This document shows positions 11,501-20,867 of a DNA stretch of 64,000 nucleotides, in pieces (position 1 is the stretch's first letter; each line of letters opens with the position of its first letter). The DNA is from Flectonema sp. DT1601. Its lineage: Eukaryota > Euglenozoa > Diplonemea > Diplonemida > Diplonemidae. Location of the stretch: the NCBI GenBank assembly GCA_964019425.1, contig OZ025787.1, forward strand, positions 1,240,001-1,304,000. Direction: 5' to 3'. A program made the position numbers and the translations under genes. The notes under the pieces were generated by a model, which worked only from the letters and a program-made list of their open reading frames with translations, searched no databases and had not been told where the DNA came from.

Positions 11501-14500
11501 TTCAATATCTGAATCAGTTTTACAATATTTAGTAATTAATGAAATTAGTAATCACAATTCAACTCTAGAAAACTATTCATCTCCACTTCGTATGACTATT
11601 GGAAGATACAAAGTGTTATGTATTGCTACATCGTCTTCATCAAACTATTTCATACCCTCTGACACTACTAGTATTGATGTTGTTGTTAAAGAGGTGTTAC
11701 CACATCCGATATTAAGAGCAGTTGATCAGCCGAATATTGAAGGGTATTTCATAACACAATTAACTGTGATATGTCAGTACTCAAGTTTGATGGTGTTGTG
11801 TGATTTCGATTCATCATCTCCTCAATCTACCGTGACGACAAGCAACACCATCACTATATCATCTCCAGGTCTACATCGGGTTTCAGCTAGGCTGCGGAGT
11901 GTCGTATCAAATGATTCGTATCTTAGTGGGAACTGGATGCAAGCTCAATACGCAATTCAAGGAGAATCATCTCCTCCTGTCATCACAATTGTTGATAATA
12001 ATATAGTTATTGAAAGTACCATTCCTAGTAATGCAGTCATTCGGTATTCATTATCAAGAAACACATCGTGGAATAGTGGTACTCATTACACTAAATCACT
12101 ATCTCTAAATCTACCTGGTATTGTTACTGTTAGTGCTGTTGGTGAGTTGTTACCATTTTATGGTCGTTCTGTAGTGTCTGTGGGGGATGTGTCAGCTGAT
12201 TTTTCAACCATCCAATCCCGGAGAGTATCTGAAGCCGCAAACTATTTATTTCAACGAAAGTTAAAATGGAATTTTTCTAATGATCTGAACGGTGTTTTTC
12301 AACGTCTTGGAAATATGTTTTTTTCACTTTTTCCGGTGACTCTACCCGAGACAAAACGACCACTCGAAATAATATTTCCTGTTCGTAGAGAAATTGACAT
12401 CTGGACTCTGAAGCCTTCGAGAATCATATTATGTAAATACCCAATGCAGCCATCAATAAAAACATGGACAGAGATTGATAACGTATATCAAAAACTACAA
12501 TTAGCAAACAAATTGATTGCAGTTTGGAATTCATCAAAGGGATGCTACATCTCTATGGATGATGATGAGCCTATTTATGAATGTATTTCAGTAATTATTG
12601 GATCAAAAGAACAATGTTATGATAGAGATGATTTTGTGTTATCTAATTCAGTTGATGAGATTGAAAGAATGATTAAAAATATTGATATGGATTACAATGA
12701 TGTGTTAAACAGTATGTCGTCTCTGTTTGATTCAAACAATAGAATTCAATTGCTATATAGTCAGGTTTTATCATTGTCAACAGTTCTAACCAATGATTCT
12801 AAATCAGCGTATACCATCTCTGAAATTCTTATAAACGAAGAACACAAAATTAGTTATGAAATTTGTAATCCTGTATTATCAAAAATTAAAAAAATTACGA
12901 AACATTTTATGGGTGATGATCAGAATTTTGAAATTAAAAAATTAGCAAGTCAGATCATGACATTAATCAGTGATGTGTACTCAGTCAATCCAACGACTGT
13001 AAAGTCACTTATAACTCCGTGGTTTACTCGTTTCTTTCAAGAAGCGGTTCATTCAAAATTATTACTGGTATTTTCATCATTAAACTTATCAAATAGAATA
13101 TCACAGTTGTCATCTGTTGCTGAATCGATATCTGCATCTCTATCACTTATTATAGTGGTTGAGTGGATTTTGATTATTAATTCTGTTGGAATGCAAATGA
13201 CATCACACGCTTCGACTTATTCAAATCTGTTAGAGATAATTGAAACAAAGATTAGTTGGTTAGACAACAATTCTCCTTTAAAAACATTAATAACAGACAT
13301 TAATGAAATTGCGACGAGTGATTTAGTTAATGTACTCCAACATGTTGAAACAGATTCATCTTATTTGGAAATCCGTTTATTTGTTAGATGTTTGCAGAAG
13401 AAAATCATGGCAACCACTCCATGGGAGTGGAGCTCTATTTCATCATGTACCCATAATATGTTGGATACTGATATAGCACTGCATGCTATGCAGTATGTTA
13501 GTACCAAAACAGAACTATCAGTCGGAATCCCAAAACAATTTTTATTCATAAAAAACATATCTGAAATAAACATCCTATTATCAGATTACATTGCACCTTA
13601 TTGTGATATACAGAATTCAGGTGTAGCTCATCCCCATGAGTTCGAAATATCTCCACACGATCTTGCTATAAATAGGTGTTTAAATTTATCTTACAGCCTA
13701 GAAAGCAGTCCTGGATTGTCTTCTTTAAGTGAAATAGTTCATAGGTATCATGAGGCTGGATGGATGTTTAAAATTTCGTTTAGAATTAAGTTGAAAAGCG
13801 TCATCGATGTGAAAAAACTTTTTCAAATCATAAATGTTGTTGTTGGTGATGGCAGTGAAATAATAGTGGGAATTCAAAGAATCGAACAAATATCGTCTTC
13901 GAATGTGTTTCAGATTGTGTTCTTAACAAGTGGTGTTAATGTAATTGTGAGTGAACCGATTACTTTATCAATAGACATTTGGAATTATATTTCTGTAGTA
14001 AAACAATCTCAACCAATTGAAGCACCTTATAACGGAAGGAACAACTCGCTCTTAGTCTTCGTTAATCACGTTATCGTTGCAGCTGGTTTTGTACCGAACC
14101 CAGGCATCACAACAGGTACCTCTTCAGGTTTAGTTTCTGTAGGTAGTGATGTTAGCTTGCCTGCTTTAGTCTCAGATGTCGTGTTTAGCAGTTCTCCAGT
14201 TACGACACAGCATGATGTTTTATTGACCAATTATATTTCCATCAGATCAATTCCCTCTCACGTCGATTTTTTAAAATTTAACAATAACGTGTGTTCCGCA
14301 GGTTATTACAAGTTTTTAAACGGATGTCTACCTTGTCCTGACCATTCCATTACAAGTAAGTCACCCAGAACAGATGTGAGTGATTGTATCTGTGAAGAAC
14401 ATTATAAATTACAAAATGAAATTTGTACTAAACAAAATACATTAAAGCCAGCCATAGGATGTCCGCTAATTGAGATAACAACAGGTGATCATGTTGTAGC

Positions 14501-15566
14501 ATTTAAAGAAACAATAACAATTGGAAGAAGGTATAATTCTCCCAATCAAGTTCACACTGTTAATTGTATCTGTGATGGGTATACCTGGTGTAGTGTAGTG
14601 ACGAATAATACTGATCAGGTCGTCATTAAATTTAAAACAATTGTACCAGTTGATACTCGTTGTACTATTGCAGCCTCAACTAACGCGATCAATCATGAAA
14701 ACGGTTCGTCATGTTCTGTTGGTGTTGTTGTTCAATACCAATTACCTCGTTTAGACGTCTCTTATAATTTGTATCCGAGAAATCATTCTTTTGTTAATCT
14801 GTTTGAGGAAATTCCTCTTTCGATATACGACTATTCTCCTGTGTCGTTTACTGTAATAAATAGCAAGTCAGAGAGTAGGGGTTCATCAATATCTTTATCA
14901 ATTGATAAACATCCCAATTGGATCATAAATGATATTCCTATCTCTCCAATCAACGTGAACTATATAACAGCTTTATGGGATGCGGTAGTTAGTTCATTGG
15001 TGTGTAGAGTTCGAATTAATAAAGGTAATTGGTTAGACTATGAACCAGCTTCTATACCAATCAATCCTTGGACTGAATTTGAGATTCAAATCGCGTCTGA
15101 TTTAGGATTAGCAAGTGAGGTTGTATTCGTTAAATACACAAATAAATTATATCATCACATCCTTCCTGTTCATGACACTACGACAGAGAGATTAGTAATT
15201 CAAAGTAATGAAAATATTACAAAGAAACTATCAGTTGGGTCTCCTCAGATTGAAACAGCGTTTTGGATAACTGCATCGGTATTGTTGTTCATTATGTTGG
15301 TTGTGGTCTTGTGTTTGTTTGGTGAGTTATATAAGTATGCTGTAAATGTTGAGGGTAGTTTGAATTTAAAAAAACATCAACATAGAAGTTGGATATTTCC
15401 GATTTCTTCGTCAGATATTACTTTAAATAACCCAACACATCATCAACATGAGTGGTTGAATTGTGAGTCTTGTAGGACACCTTCTGATCATTTCCATTTG
15501 TTAAAGAAACCAACTGGCGATGTTATAAATATTTGTGAAAATTGCAACGGTTTGTTAACCAGATGA
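8586..15566 (+). CDS. Giant type I membrane protein: beta-sandwich repeats, EGF-like module, one TM helix
   Basis: One uninterrupted frame of 2326 aa. The start is the ATG 16 bases or so after the acceptor CAAATACAG. An N-terminal hydrophobic stretch (MSLKLFITHINILTVMSAYT) should be a signal peptide. An EGF-like module lies at about 322-351 (CETCPNLCSGNGYCDGG...GDSC). From about 450 to 1200 there are at least six diverged modules. Each opens with VxKK/VVKE then a P-x-I strand (KKLLMPTISV, KKTPTPIITT, KEVLPHPILR) and ends in a strand containing a VSA or IxC motif. They resemble chitobiase C-terminal/Fn3-associated sandwiches. The 1200-1850 part is low in motifs and could be REJ-like. A cysteine-rich GYYKFLNGCLPCP module lies at about 1905-1950. 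A single TM helix (about 2225-2248) is followed by a 76-residue cytosolic tail with two CxxC pairs. Likely a surface receptor or adhesin; ligand unknown. Confidence 0.7.
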   Translation: MSLKLFITHINILTVMSAYTIVSQDPLLSVDSVMKGTTMVVEFTDVNGCHSVRLKNLNEIAYCRDTELDIPLLCDQLCRCTVAVPLALETRLIGLCKGREQLAISNRIITAENVWDGFTLSPTGVQSEYDLEITGAHLLTQPTGIHYALSIMRDCSVFDNEGIVSNVGMQNGIYKKNGIRITLTGVIGLCISRDAVSWSSYSEGILLGEDLISSYSADTPNQQSAFVVTFHAAPSSVGIVHQFVFSVKSETQGLTQFFNVPVISHNSTVVVVNYILIGPLPIPLEVHPAVSVNGNSYNVLLGTLVVPSCLSGYDFSQVSRMCETCPNLCSGNGYCDGGTCVCSHPYTGDSCSTYILAGVRITNVHQNLDTDFSIDTLAVDFTILDFSNQSSVIINYQIISYIGTTLFYQQSVIAGTDRQTITINTTENIIGDVTVRIYTSKIGDYKDSVVVEGLYRVKKTLFEPEIKLPGLDIVVEPDMGELIFEYINRGYPHSNIIIYYSAKLVSDIRNINIVNETFNQAIPILSLLKTINPILRGTYIINSHACPNSIEDNKRYCCSNMVDKTVVVKEKSRIPIIETFGLNHSSFGNSFIDSCEMRSSVSDRFGIGKIIISTTMEDSLLFDSVSLGFVSSYKQHGQGQYSIYSRFLNTTDSYFLPSDVVNFNFTIYIKTPECQYSSSFGSVFPIGEYALNSLSVNYHSVVVVLKTLTETGHLQEVTHDDPASTLSFRQPGFYKISCKTIPVAGMDYNIESGVQFSEFIVQKKLLMPTISVVNFDEFATVSAQNSETGIALLNSELRPREYQLHGEINMTTQGRHDVQVYTLSLNDSFFINSDTKSVTVTVFKKTPTPIITTTGVSYTDVNSFINEVEIAVSVFRSLGSSVPISNSLLNVTMNGIVFSDAVMRISHPGRHLITITVLFLESDLYLPSNSVVVEIFIYKKLLPCEVIASSDETDSTAGWMLNFADVSMSSLNSISESVLQYLVINEISNHNSTLENYSSPLRMTIGRYKVLCIATSSSSNYFIPSDTTSIDVVVKEVLPHPILRAVDQPNIEGYFITQLTVICQYSSLMVLCDFDSSSPQSTVTTSNTITISSPGLHRVSARLRSVVSNDSYLSGNWMQAQYAIQGESSPPVITIVDNNIVIESTIPSNAVIRYSLSRNTSWNSGTHYTKSLSLNLPGIVTVSAVGELLPFYGRSVVSVGDVSADFSTIQSRRVSEAANYLFQRKLKWNFSNDLNGVFQRLGNMFFSLFPVTLPETKRPLEIIFPVRREIDIWTLKPSRIILCKYPMQPSIKTWTEIDNVYQKLQLANKLIAVWNSSKGCYISMDDDEPIYECISVIIGSKEQCYDRDDFVLSNSVDEIERMIKNIDMDYNDVLNSMSSLFDSNNRIQLLYSQVLSLSTVLTNDSKSAYTISEILINEEHKISYEICNPVLSKIKKITKHFMGDDQNFEIKKLASQIMTLISDVYSVNPTTVKSLITPWFTRFFQEAVHSKLLLVFSSLNLSNRISQLSSVAESISASLSLIIVVEWILIINSVGMQMTSHASTYSNLLEIIETKISWLDNNSPLKTLITDINEIATSDLVNVLQHVETDSSYLEIRLFVRCLQKKIMATTPWEWSSISSCTHNMLDTDIALHAMQYVSTKTELSVGIPKQFLFIKNISEINILLSDYIAPYCDIQNSGVAHPHEFEISPHDLAINRCLNLSYSLESSPGLSSLSEIVHRYHEAGWMFKISFRIKLKSVIDVKKLFQIINVVVGDGSEIIVGIQRIEQISSSNVFQIVFLTSGVNVIVSEPITLSIDIWNYISVVKQSQPIEAPYNGRNNSLLVFVNHVIVAAGFVPNPGITTGTSSGLVSVGSDVSLPALVSDVVFSSSPVTTQHDVLLTNYISIRSIPSHVDFLKFNNNVCSAGYYKFLNGCLPCPDHSITSKSPRTDVSDCICEEHYKLQNEICTKQNTLKPAIGCPLIEITTGDHVVAFKETITIGRRYNSPNQVHTVNCICDGYTWCSVVTNNTDQVVIKFKTIVPVDTRCTIAASTNAINHENGSSCSVGVVVQYQLPRLDVSYNLYPRNHSFVNLFEEIPLSIYDYSPVSFTVINSKSESRGSSISLSIDKHPNWIINDIPISPINVNYITALWDAVVSSLVCRVRINKGNWLDYEPASIPINPWTEFEIQIASDLGLASEVVFVKYTNKLYHHILPVHDTTTERLVIQSNENITKKLSVGSPQIETAFWITASVLLFIMLVVVLCLFGELYKYAVNVEGSLNLKKHQHRSWIFPISSSDITLNNPTHHQHEWLNCESCRTPSDHFHLLKKPTGDVINICENCNGLLTR

Positions 15567-15810
15567 ATCTTGTTTTCTTATCAACAAGGCCAAAGATGGA
15601 CAAGTAGATATATGATTTAAGGCTCTTGAAAACTACGTATGGAAAAAACAGCAGAACAATTGTGTTTTTTATAACTTTTTTTTTATTATTTTTTTTAAAA
15701 CTATCTTATAATAAATTCATATTATAAGTTAAATTACACTTCTTCAGCTGAAGCTAATTCAACAATCCTTGCTGCGTCTTCGGAAACGGTTATGGATTGG
15801 GGTCCTCTAT

Positions 15811-15855
15811 TGCTGTGAGTCACCCTCCTGGAGCACAACAATGTTGGATTATACG
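15811..15855 (+). repeat. Dispersed repeat family D, copy 1 (weak)
   Basis: Shares TGTGAGTCAC, then after a variable gap ACAACAAYGTTGGATT, with 39564-39615. It lies directly upstream of family B copy 1, so B and D may be parts of one larger decayed element. Confidence 0.4.
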
Positions 15856-15885
15856 AATAATTACTAACTAAAATATTATACCCAT

Positions 15886-15945
15886 AATGGTCCGAAGAAA
15901 GGTTTTTTTAATTTTAGCCCGAAACCAACCATTGTTTGTTTGTTG
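15886..15945 (+). repeat. Dispersed repeat family B, copy 1
   Basis: A 60-bp segment starting AATGGTCCGAAGAAAG, with CCGAAACCAACCATT inside. It recurs at 52777-52836 with a handful of differences. Weaker similarity continues downstream in both (GATTGA ... TACTAAC). Confidence 0.7.
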
Positions 15946-16328
15946 ATTTTTTTTTTTTTTTTTTTTTGATTGACTGGGTTTACCCATTAATACTAACTAA
16001 ACTATTTATAGCCATACTTTGCGTAAGATTAGTACTTCTTAGCAGTACTTGTATTACAGTATCTGCAAATTGTTTCTTTTTTTTTTCTTCTTTTTTCCCC
16101 GCTTCACTTACCATTTCTATTATCTCACGAAACTATTCCGTGGGTTGCTATTTATTTATTTATTTTTTTTTTTTTTCCTCAACATTCTTCAAGCGGGTCT
16201 GGTGATTTCTTTTTCCGTTGTATGCCTTCACCAGCAGAGTTTGATAATGTGATTGCATATATTTCATATCTTTCGGATTTAAATTGTTTTTTTTACCCAA
16301 TCAGGTTGTTCGGCATAACAATAATAAA

Positions 16329-19092
16329 ATGGGTAAGAAGGGAATGCCGTCCTTTGTAACCTCAAAGAGGACGAAGTATAAAATCGGAGACACACTTGGA
16401 AAAGGTGCTTTTGGAATTGTGAAACTAGCAACAGATGTGAGTACTGGAGAGAGATATGCAGCAAAGGCTATTGATTTAAACATCGTTGAAAGGGATCACC
16501 TTGAAGCATACGTTGAAAGGGAAGGAGCAATGTCCAGAAGGCTTAATCATCCTCACATAATAAAATTAGTTGAAATTGTTGAACAAAAGGATTGGTGTCT
16601 CAGGTTCTATATTATGGAACTTGCTCCCAACGGTGAACTGTTCGATCAGATTGTCGCTGTTAATAAGTTTCCAGAACAAACTGCCAGACGCTATTTCAGA
16701 CAAATGCTTTCAGCTGTCCGCTACTGTCACAATCAAGGAATCTGTCACAGAGATTTAAAAGCTGAAAACTTATTATTATCCAGAGATAACACACTTAAAG
16801 TATGTGACTTTGGACTATGTGGACAAGAAGCCACATACGATTCTGTAGCTGGTTCTCTCGACTACCAAGCACCAGAAATACTTCGACATCAACGATACGA
16901 AGGAAAACCTGCTGACATTTGGGCTTGTGGAGTTATATTGTCGTTTATGTTGTCTGGGTATTTACCGTTTCAGGAACCAAATCAGCAGATGACTGAAAAA
17001 AAGATTCTCATGAATCCCCCAAACGCATCCATGCACGACGACATATCACCATCTGCTAAGGAACTTATACTTCGATGTTTTACAAGAGATCCTCAGAGTA
17101 GGATAAGCGCAGATGAGATAATAAATCATCCTTGGTTTAAAGAAGGATTAGATGTTAAGTTGTGCAATAGTTTAAAACTTCCGTTGTCATGTTTAGCATC
17201 AGACGAGGAAGAAGGTGTTCCGCTATCTCCATTATCACCTGTTTTACCAAGACAGTTTACAGCTACTGATTCAGATACTGAGAATGAGAGGTTTACAGGT
17301 GTTGATAAATTATTACTGAGGCAGTTAAGAGTGGCATTTGATGCGATTGACGTCAATCGGTCTGGTTCAATTCAAGAAGACGAGTTGAGAGATGTTTTAA
17401 TAAAACTTAACAGCGCTGGGGGAGAAACTTGGATTCCGTCAGACGACGACGTTTCAACTCTCCGAACGTTTTTTTCAAAAGATGAGGACATCACATTTGA
17501 AGATTTCGTAGTCGGATTTGTTGAAAAAAAAGTTGAAACAACCTGCACACTTGGTCAACGACTATGTCTTAGGGACTTATTAGGAGTTATTGGTGGCTTT
17601 GACGTTGGTTCATTAGGCAACGAATACGTCACAACATTACGAACTGCATTTAATCATATTGACGAGGATAAGTCTGGTGTTATCCACAGAGACGAATTAT
17701 CAAATTTATTACTGCGAGCTGATATTAATATTTCAGATACTGAAAAGGATCAATTATTTGGATACATGGATGCTGGTAAGCAAGATTTCATAACATTTGA
17801 AGAATTCGCCGCAGCCTGGGTCACTAGAGAATCATCATACAACAATTCTCCAGTTGAGGGTGGTATAAGTAGAACTATGTCTCGTATTAGAAAGTGTTCT
17901 GAATTAATTAGTCTAGCGGAGATTGATGAAGCTCATTTGGTGTTGTCACAGGCGTCCTTGGGGATCACAATGAAAGGATCTCGGGATGAAATTTTTAAAA
18001 AAACTCTGAACACGTTTAACAACATCCCAAATGTTTCTTGTGTTCCAGCTAATCAACCTTTAACTAACTTTAGTCTTCAAGTTCGTTATCAAGTTGATGG
18101 AAAAATATTATGTGAAGCCAGTGTTCTTATTCTTAGAGCTTTGTCAGGATACAGCACGTATGTATTATTTTTTATCGTTGAGGTTTACTCGTTTTCGTAT
18201 TTAATAATTTGATTGTTCAAGAACTCGGTTGCAAGGTGTTCGTCCTATTCTCACCCTTCTGGAAATTTGTTTCTATGTCTGTACGACACCTGAAGAAACT
18301 GGGCATTTGATCCTCTGATACATATGGAAAACTCGATCCTTTTTCGAGCCTCCCCATTCTAACTTAAATCCTGACGTAGTTCTTTTTATATTAGACTACA
18401 GTCTTTCTTTTCTTGTTCTAAGATGCTTCGTCATGGTAGCCTGAATGAATAGTAACAGGAGGGACAAGGGCTGGATCTTTTTGGGATCGGCCCACCCTTC
18501 CACTTCAACCCTCCAAGGGGACATCACATCTGCGGAACGTCAGCGGAGAAAAAGATTGCGAGGCACTAACGTGCCTCGCCATCCTTGTTCCCTATCCTAA
18601 TCTTAGATAGGTTCGCCGCGCTGGGGTCGTGCTGGGGTAGGCAAGTGGGTTTTAAATAGAAGAGTGGAAGTAAGTGAGTGGCTGTGGCAGTAGAGAAGAC
18701 TAGTAACTATACCACTTAAATATACTTGCAATAATGTATTATAAGCAACTATCTCCTCATCGGCTTTGGACAGGGTAGCAAATTACCTGAATGGAGTGAT
18801 AAATGATCGGACGTTAGTAGATGCGATCTTATTGTCGATTCATATCCGAATTGGCAATAATTGTTTTGGGGAGTGTTCTCACAACACAACACACACTTCT
18901 TTTTAATATTATCTATTCTCCACCAACTAGCATCATTATAATCAAATTAGGATATCGACAAGACGTTGCACTGGAGAGACACTTTCATTTCATAAAATCT
19001 ATAAGAGTTTTAGTGTTATTATTGAAGCAACCGATGAATACATAATCGCTAAAGAAGATCTCGAGGAAGAGGGTGAGGTTCAATTTATGTAA
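16329..19092 (+). CDS. SNF1/CIPK-type Ser/Thr kinase with EF-hands and KA1-like C-terminus
   Basis: Two exons, 16329-18157 and 18951-19092, joined in phase 2 by GTATGT...AAATTAG, giving 656 aa. The second exon was found by reading: it supplies ISTRRCTGETLSFHKIYKSF, the expected end of a KA1/FISL-like fold that the first exon leaves unfinished. Kinase domain at 18-270: GKGAFGIV loop, Lys46 (YAAKAI), HRDLKAEN with Asp142, DFG Asp160, APE at 181. The activation loop ends GSLDYQAPE where most kinases have GTxxYxAPE. A linker with SPLSP sites follows. Canonical EF-hand loops are seen at 341-352 and 445-456 and weaker ones at about 383 and 480. A KA1-like end follows (about 550-650). Kinases of this branch act in energy and stress signalling; the EF-hands suggest Ca2+ control as in CDPKs. 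The 793-bp intron is by far the longest here. Confidence 0.85.
18430..18640. other. GC-rich, hairpin-rich patch inside the kinase intron
   Basis: Within the 793-bp intron lies about 200 bases that are clearly more GC-rich than the surrounding non-coding DNA. It includes a perfect 9-bp hairpin at 18558-18579 (GCGAGGCAC, loop TAAC, GTGCCTCGC) and a second possible stem, CCTATC...GATAGG, just after it. It is not open in any long frame. It may be a small inserted element or a structured RNA; I cannot name it. Confidence 0.45.
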
Positions 19093-19551
19093 CAAAACTA
19101 CTCACTTTGAATGTGAATTTATAAAAATTAACACACAGACTGCCATGATAAACTCTGATCGAATTCGAGTTCTTTTTATTCTCGACATTTTGTGTTGGGA
19201 TTTATTTATTTATTCATTACTATGAAGGGTGTTTTCATTTTTTATTAAATGAAGACGAAAGAAATCTTCTCTCACAAGGGAGGGGAGAGAGAGAAGGAAA
19301 TATTGTCGTGATGACCTTCAAGTAAATATAGCATCTCTGCCTTGAACAGTTGTTGTTTTTTTGTTCTTGTTTTGTTTCTTGGACTATTGTCGATACAAGG
19401 TTCTTTAAAAAAAAAAAAAAAAAGTAATAAGAAACAGAATTCTGCTTCTTCTTCGTGTATCATTTCCCCTGTTCTGTACTTATTTAAGAACCACGTCTTG
19501 TATTAGACTTTTATTGTAGTTATGGCAAGTTTACAATAAAATTGTGGAGAC

Positions 19552-19587
<36 letters not shown>

Positions 19588-19625
19588 TTATTATTAATAT
19601 TGTTATTTTTTTTTCTAAAAAACAG

Positions 19626-19656
<31 letters not shown>

Positions 19657-19697
19657 GTGGTGTTCACTTTTTTTTTCCTTTAAAAAGTAATAAACAA
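19093..19697. other. Intergenic stretch with fold-back element
   Basis: AT-rich spacer between the kinase and the BART gene. No gene seen; the minus-strand frame at 19272-19463 is low complexity. It ends in the large T/A fold-back described separately. Confidence 0.6.
19550..19658. repeat. Perfect T/A fold-back with 7-bp unique arms
   Basis: ACGAGAG followed by a 30-T run at 19550-19586 is mirrored by a 26-A run followed by CTCTCGT at 19626-19658. This makes a 33-bp perfect inverted repeat around a loop of about 43 bases, ending 39 bases before the ATG of the BART gene. The matching non-homopolymer arms show this is not just chance pairing of T and A runs. Confidence 0.75.
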
Positions 19698-20263
19698 ATG
19701 ACGGATGATACCCTCCAAGAGGATGAGATCGTAAAACTAACACAACAATTTCTCCATTTTGCTGAGAGGGAAGAACGAACTACAATCGTTTCGAGTGTTA
19801 AAGAATTTCAGACTCAGTACAGAGGTACATTCTCGGATCTAAAAATAGATGAGAACTCAGAACACAAACATGAATGGAGGGAAGTCTACAATAACTACGT
19901 AGCCATCCTTGAAAGCACTGCTGAGAAATTTTGTAAACGACACGATCTAAGTAACGAACAGTTACTCCAAATACTTGGTCATATTAAAGGTAATATGCCT
20001 GATGTTTGGTTACCTTTTGCGGTATGGTGTTTTACGTAAGCCACTTTGCTCCGATTGCTAGTTAGGTTATATGCATAACAAAATACAAAACACAACTACA
20101 GTCGCTGTTATCACGAACTGATTACATCTCGTTTGCGAAGTGTCTGGCTGAGGGGACCTGTTTATGTTGTGGAGGAAGATTCTCTGCTGACGGAGTTCAC
20201 GAATATCCGGACCTCCCGGGTGATGAATGTGATAACGACAGCAGCAGTAAAGAGATAGATTGA
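19698..20263 (+). CDS. BART-domain protein (ARL2BP/CFAP36-like effector of Arf-like GTPases)
   Basis: Two exons, 19698-20021 and 20102-20263, phase 0, 161 aa. Without splicing, the frame runs into a short tail after GCG|GTATGG. With splicing it continues SLLSRTDYISFAKCLAEG, which is the fitting last helix of the domain. The helical order and spacing match the BART domain of ARL2-binding protein and CFAP36: IVKLTQQFLHFAEREE, then FQTQYRGTFSDL, a long central helix with WREVYNNYVAILE, then LGHIKG...DVWLPFASLL and DYISFAKCLAEG. These proteins bind GTP-loaded Arl2/Arl3 and act at cilia and flagella. An acidic C-terminal tail follows a TCLCCGG segment. The match is by pattern, not alignment, so moderate confidence. 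Confidence 0.7.
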
Positions 20264-20867
20264 AAAAGAAAAAAAAAATCGTCAATTCGTTCCCTTTGCT
20301 TAACGTATTTAATCAACCGAACTGGTTATTTCTAACCAACGGTTTCTTTGATACTTACGCCTTCTCGAGTGAATGTTTATATTTAGGGATTGCTGAATAT
20401 GTCCGTCGTTATCTAAATTGTTCTTACCATTGTTTCGAAGCTTCTTACACTTTAATTTATCCAAAGGGAAGTAAACTACACTTTCACAACTGTTTTCGTT
20501 TATAGAATCCCTTTGTTTTTTTTAGTAGTCAGCAAAAAACTACAAAAAGTTTGTTTTTTAATTCACCTGATTGCGAATCGGTTAGTTTTATTTTTTTTTA
20601 TTATTTTATTTCATTGATACCTTGAGACCCTATGCAGCTGTACAATTACAAAACTTTCCCAAAAAAAAAAAAAAAAAAAAAAACCCTACCTTATGATTGA
20701 ATGCGTAGTTATCAAGCCTTTGATGATCTAATAAATTACTGGTTTAACATTTTATTACTTTCACTTTAACAGCTTCATCAGAATAATATTTTTTCACATC
20801 ACTCGGGGGTGTAGTAGTTAATAATTAATTGTTTTTCTTTTCTTATTAAAAGTGTTTAAAAAAAAAG
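20264..20867. other. Intergenic stretch, no gene seen
   Basis: A frame of 81 codons at 20260-20505 overlaps the stop of the BART gene, starts in an A run and has no family resemblance; I take it as 3' UTR. The rest is T-rich with a 23-A run near 20660. Confidence 0.55.

Larger units (their letters stand above)
15567..16328. other. Intergenic stretch with two short dispersed repeats
   Basis: No gene seen. It holds a palindromic CTTCAGCTGAAG near 15742, a segment shared with 39564-39615 (family D), family B copy 1, and several T runs. The acceptor ACCCAATCAG at about 16304 serves the kinase gene. Confidence 0.6.

Noticed and set aside
18821-19045. Small separate gene after the kinase
   Set aside because: Another frame of the same DNA gives the missing KA1-like end of the kinase with a good splice junction.
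20260-20505. 81-codon frame after the BART gene
   Set aside because: It begins in an A run overlapping the stop codon region and looks like 3' UTR.
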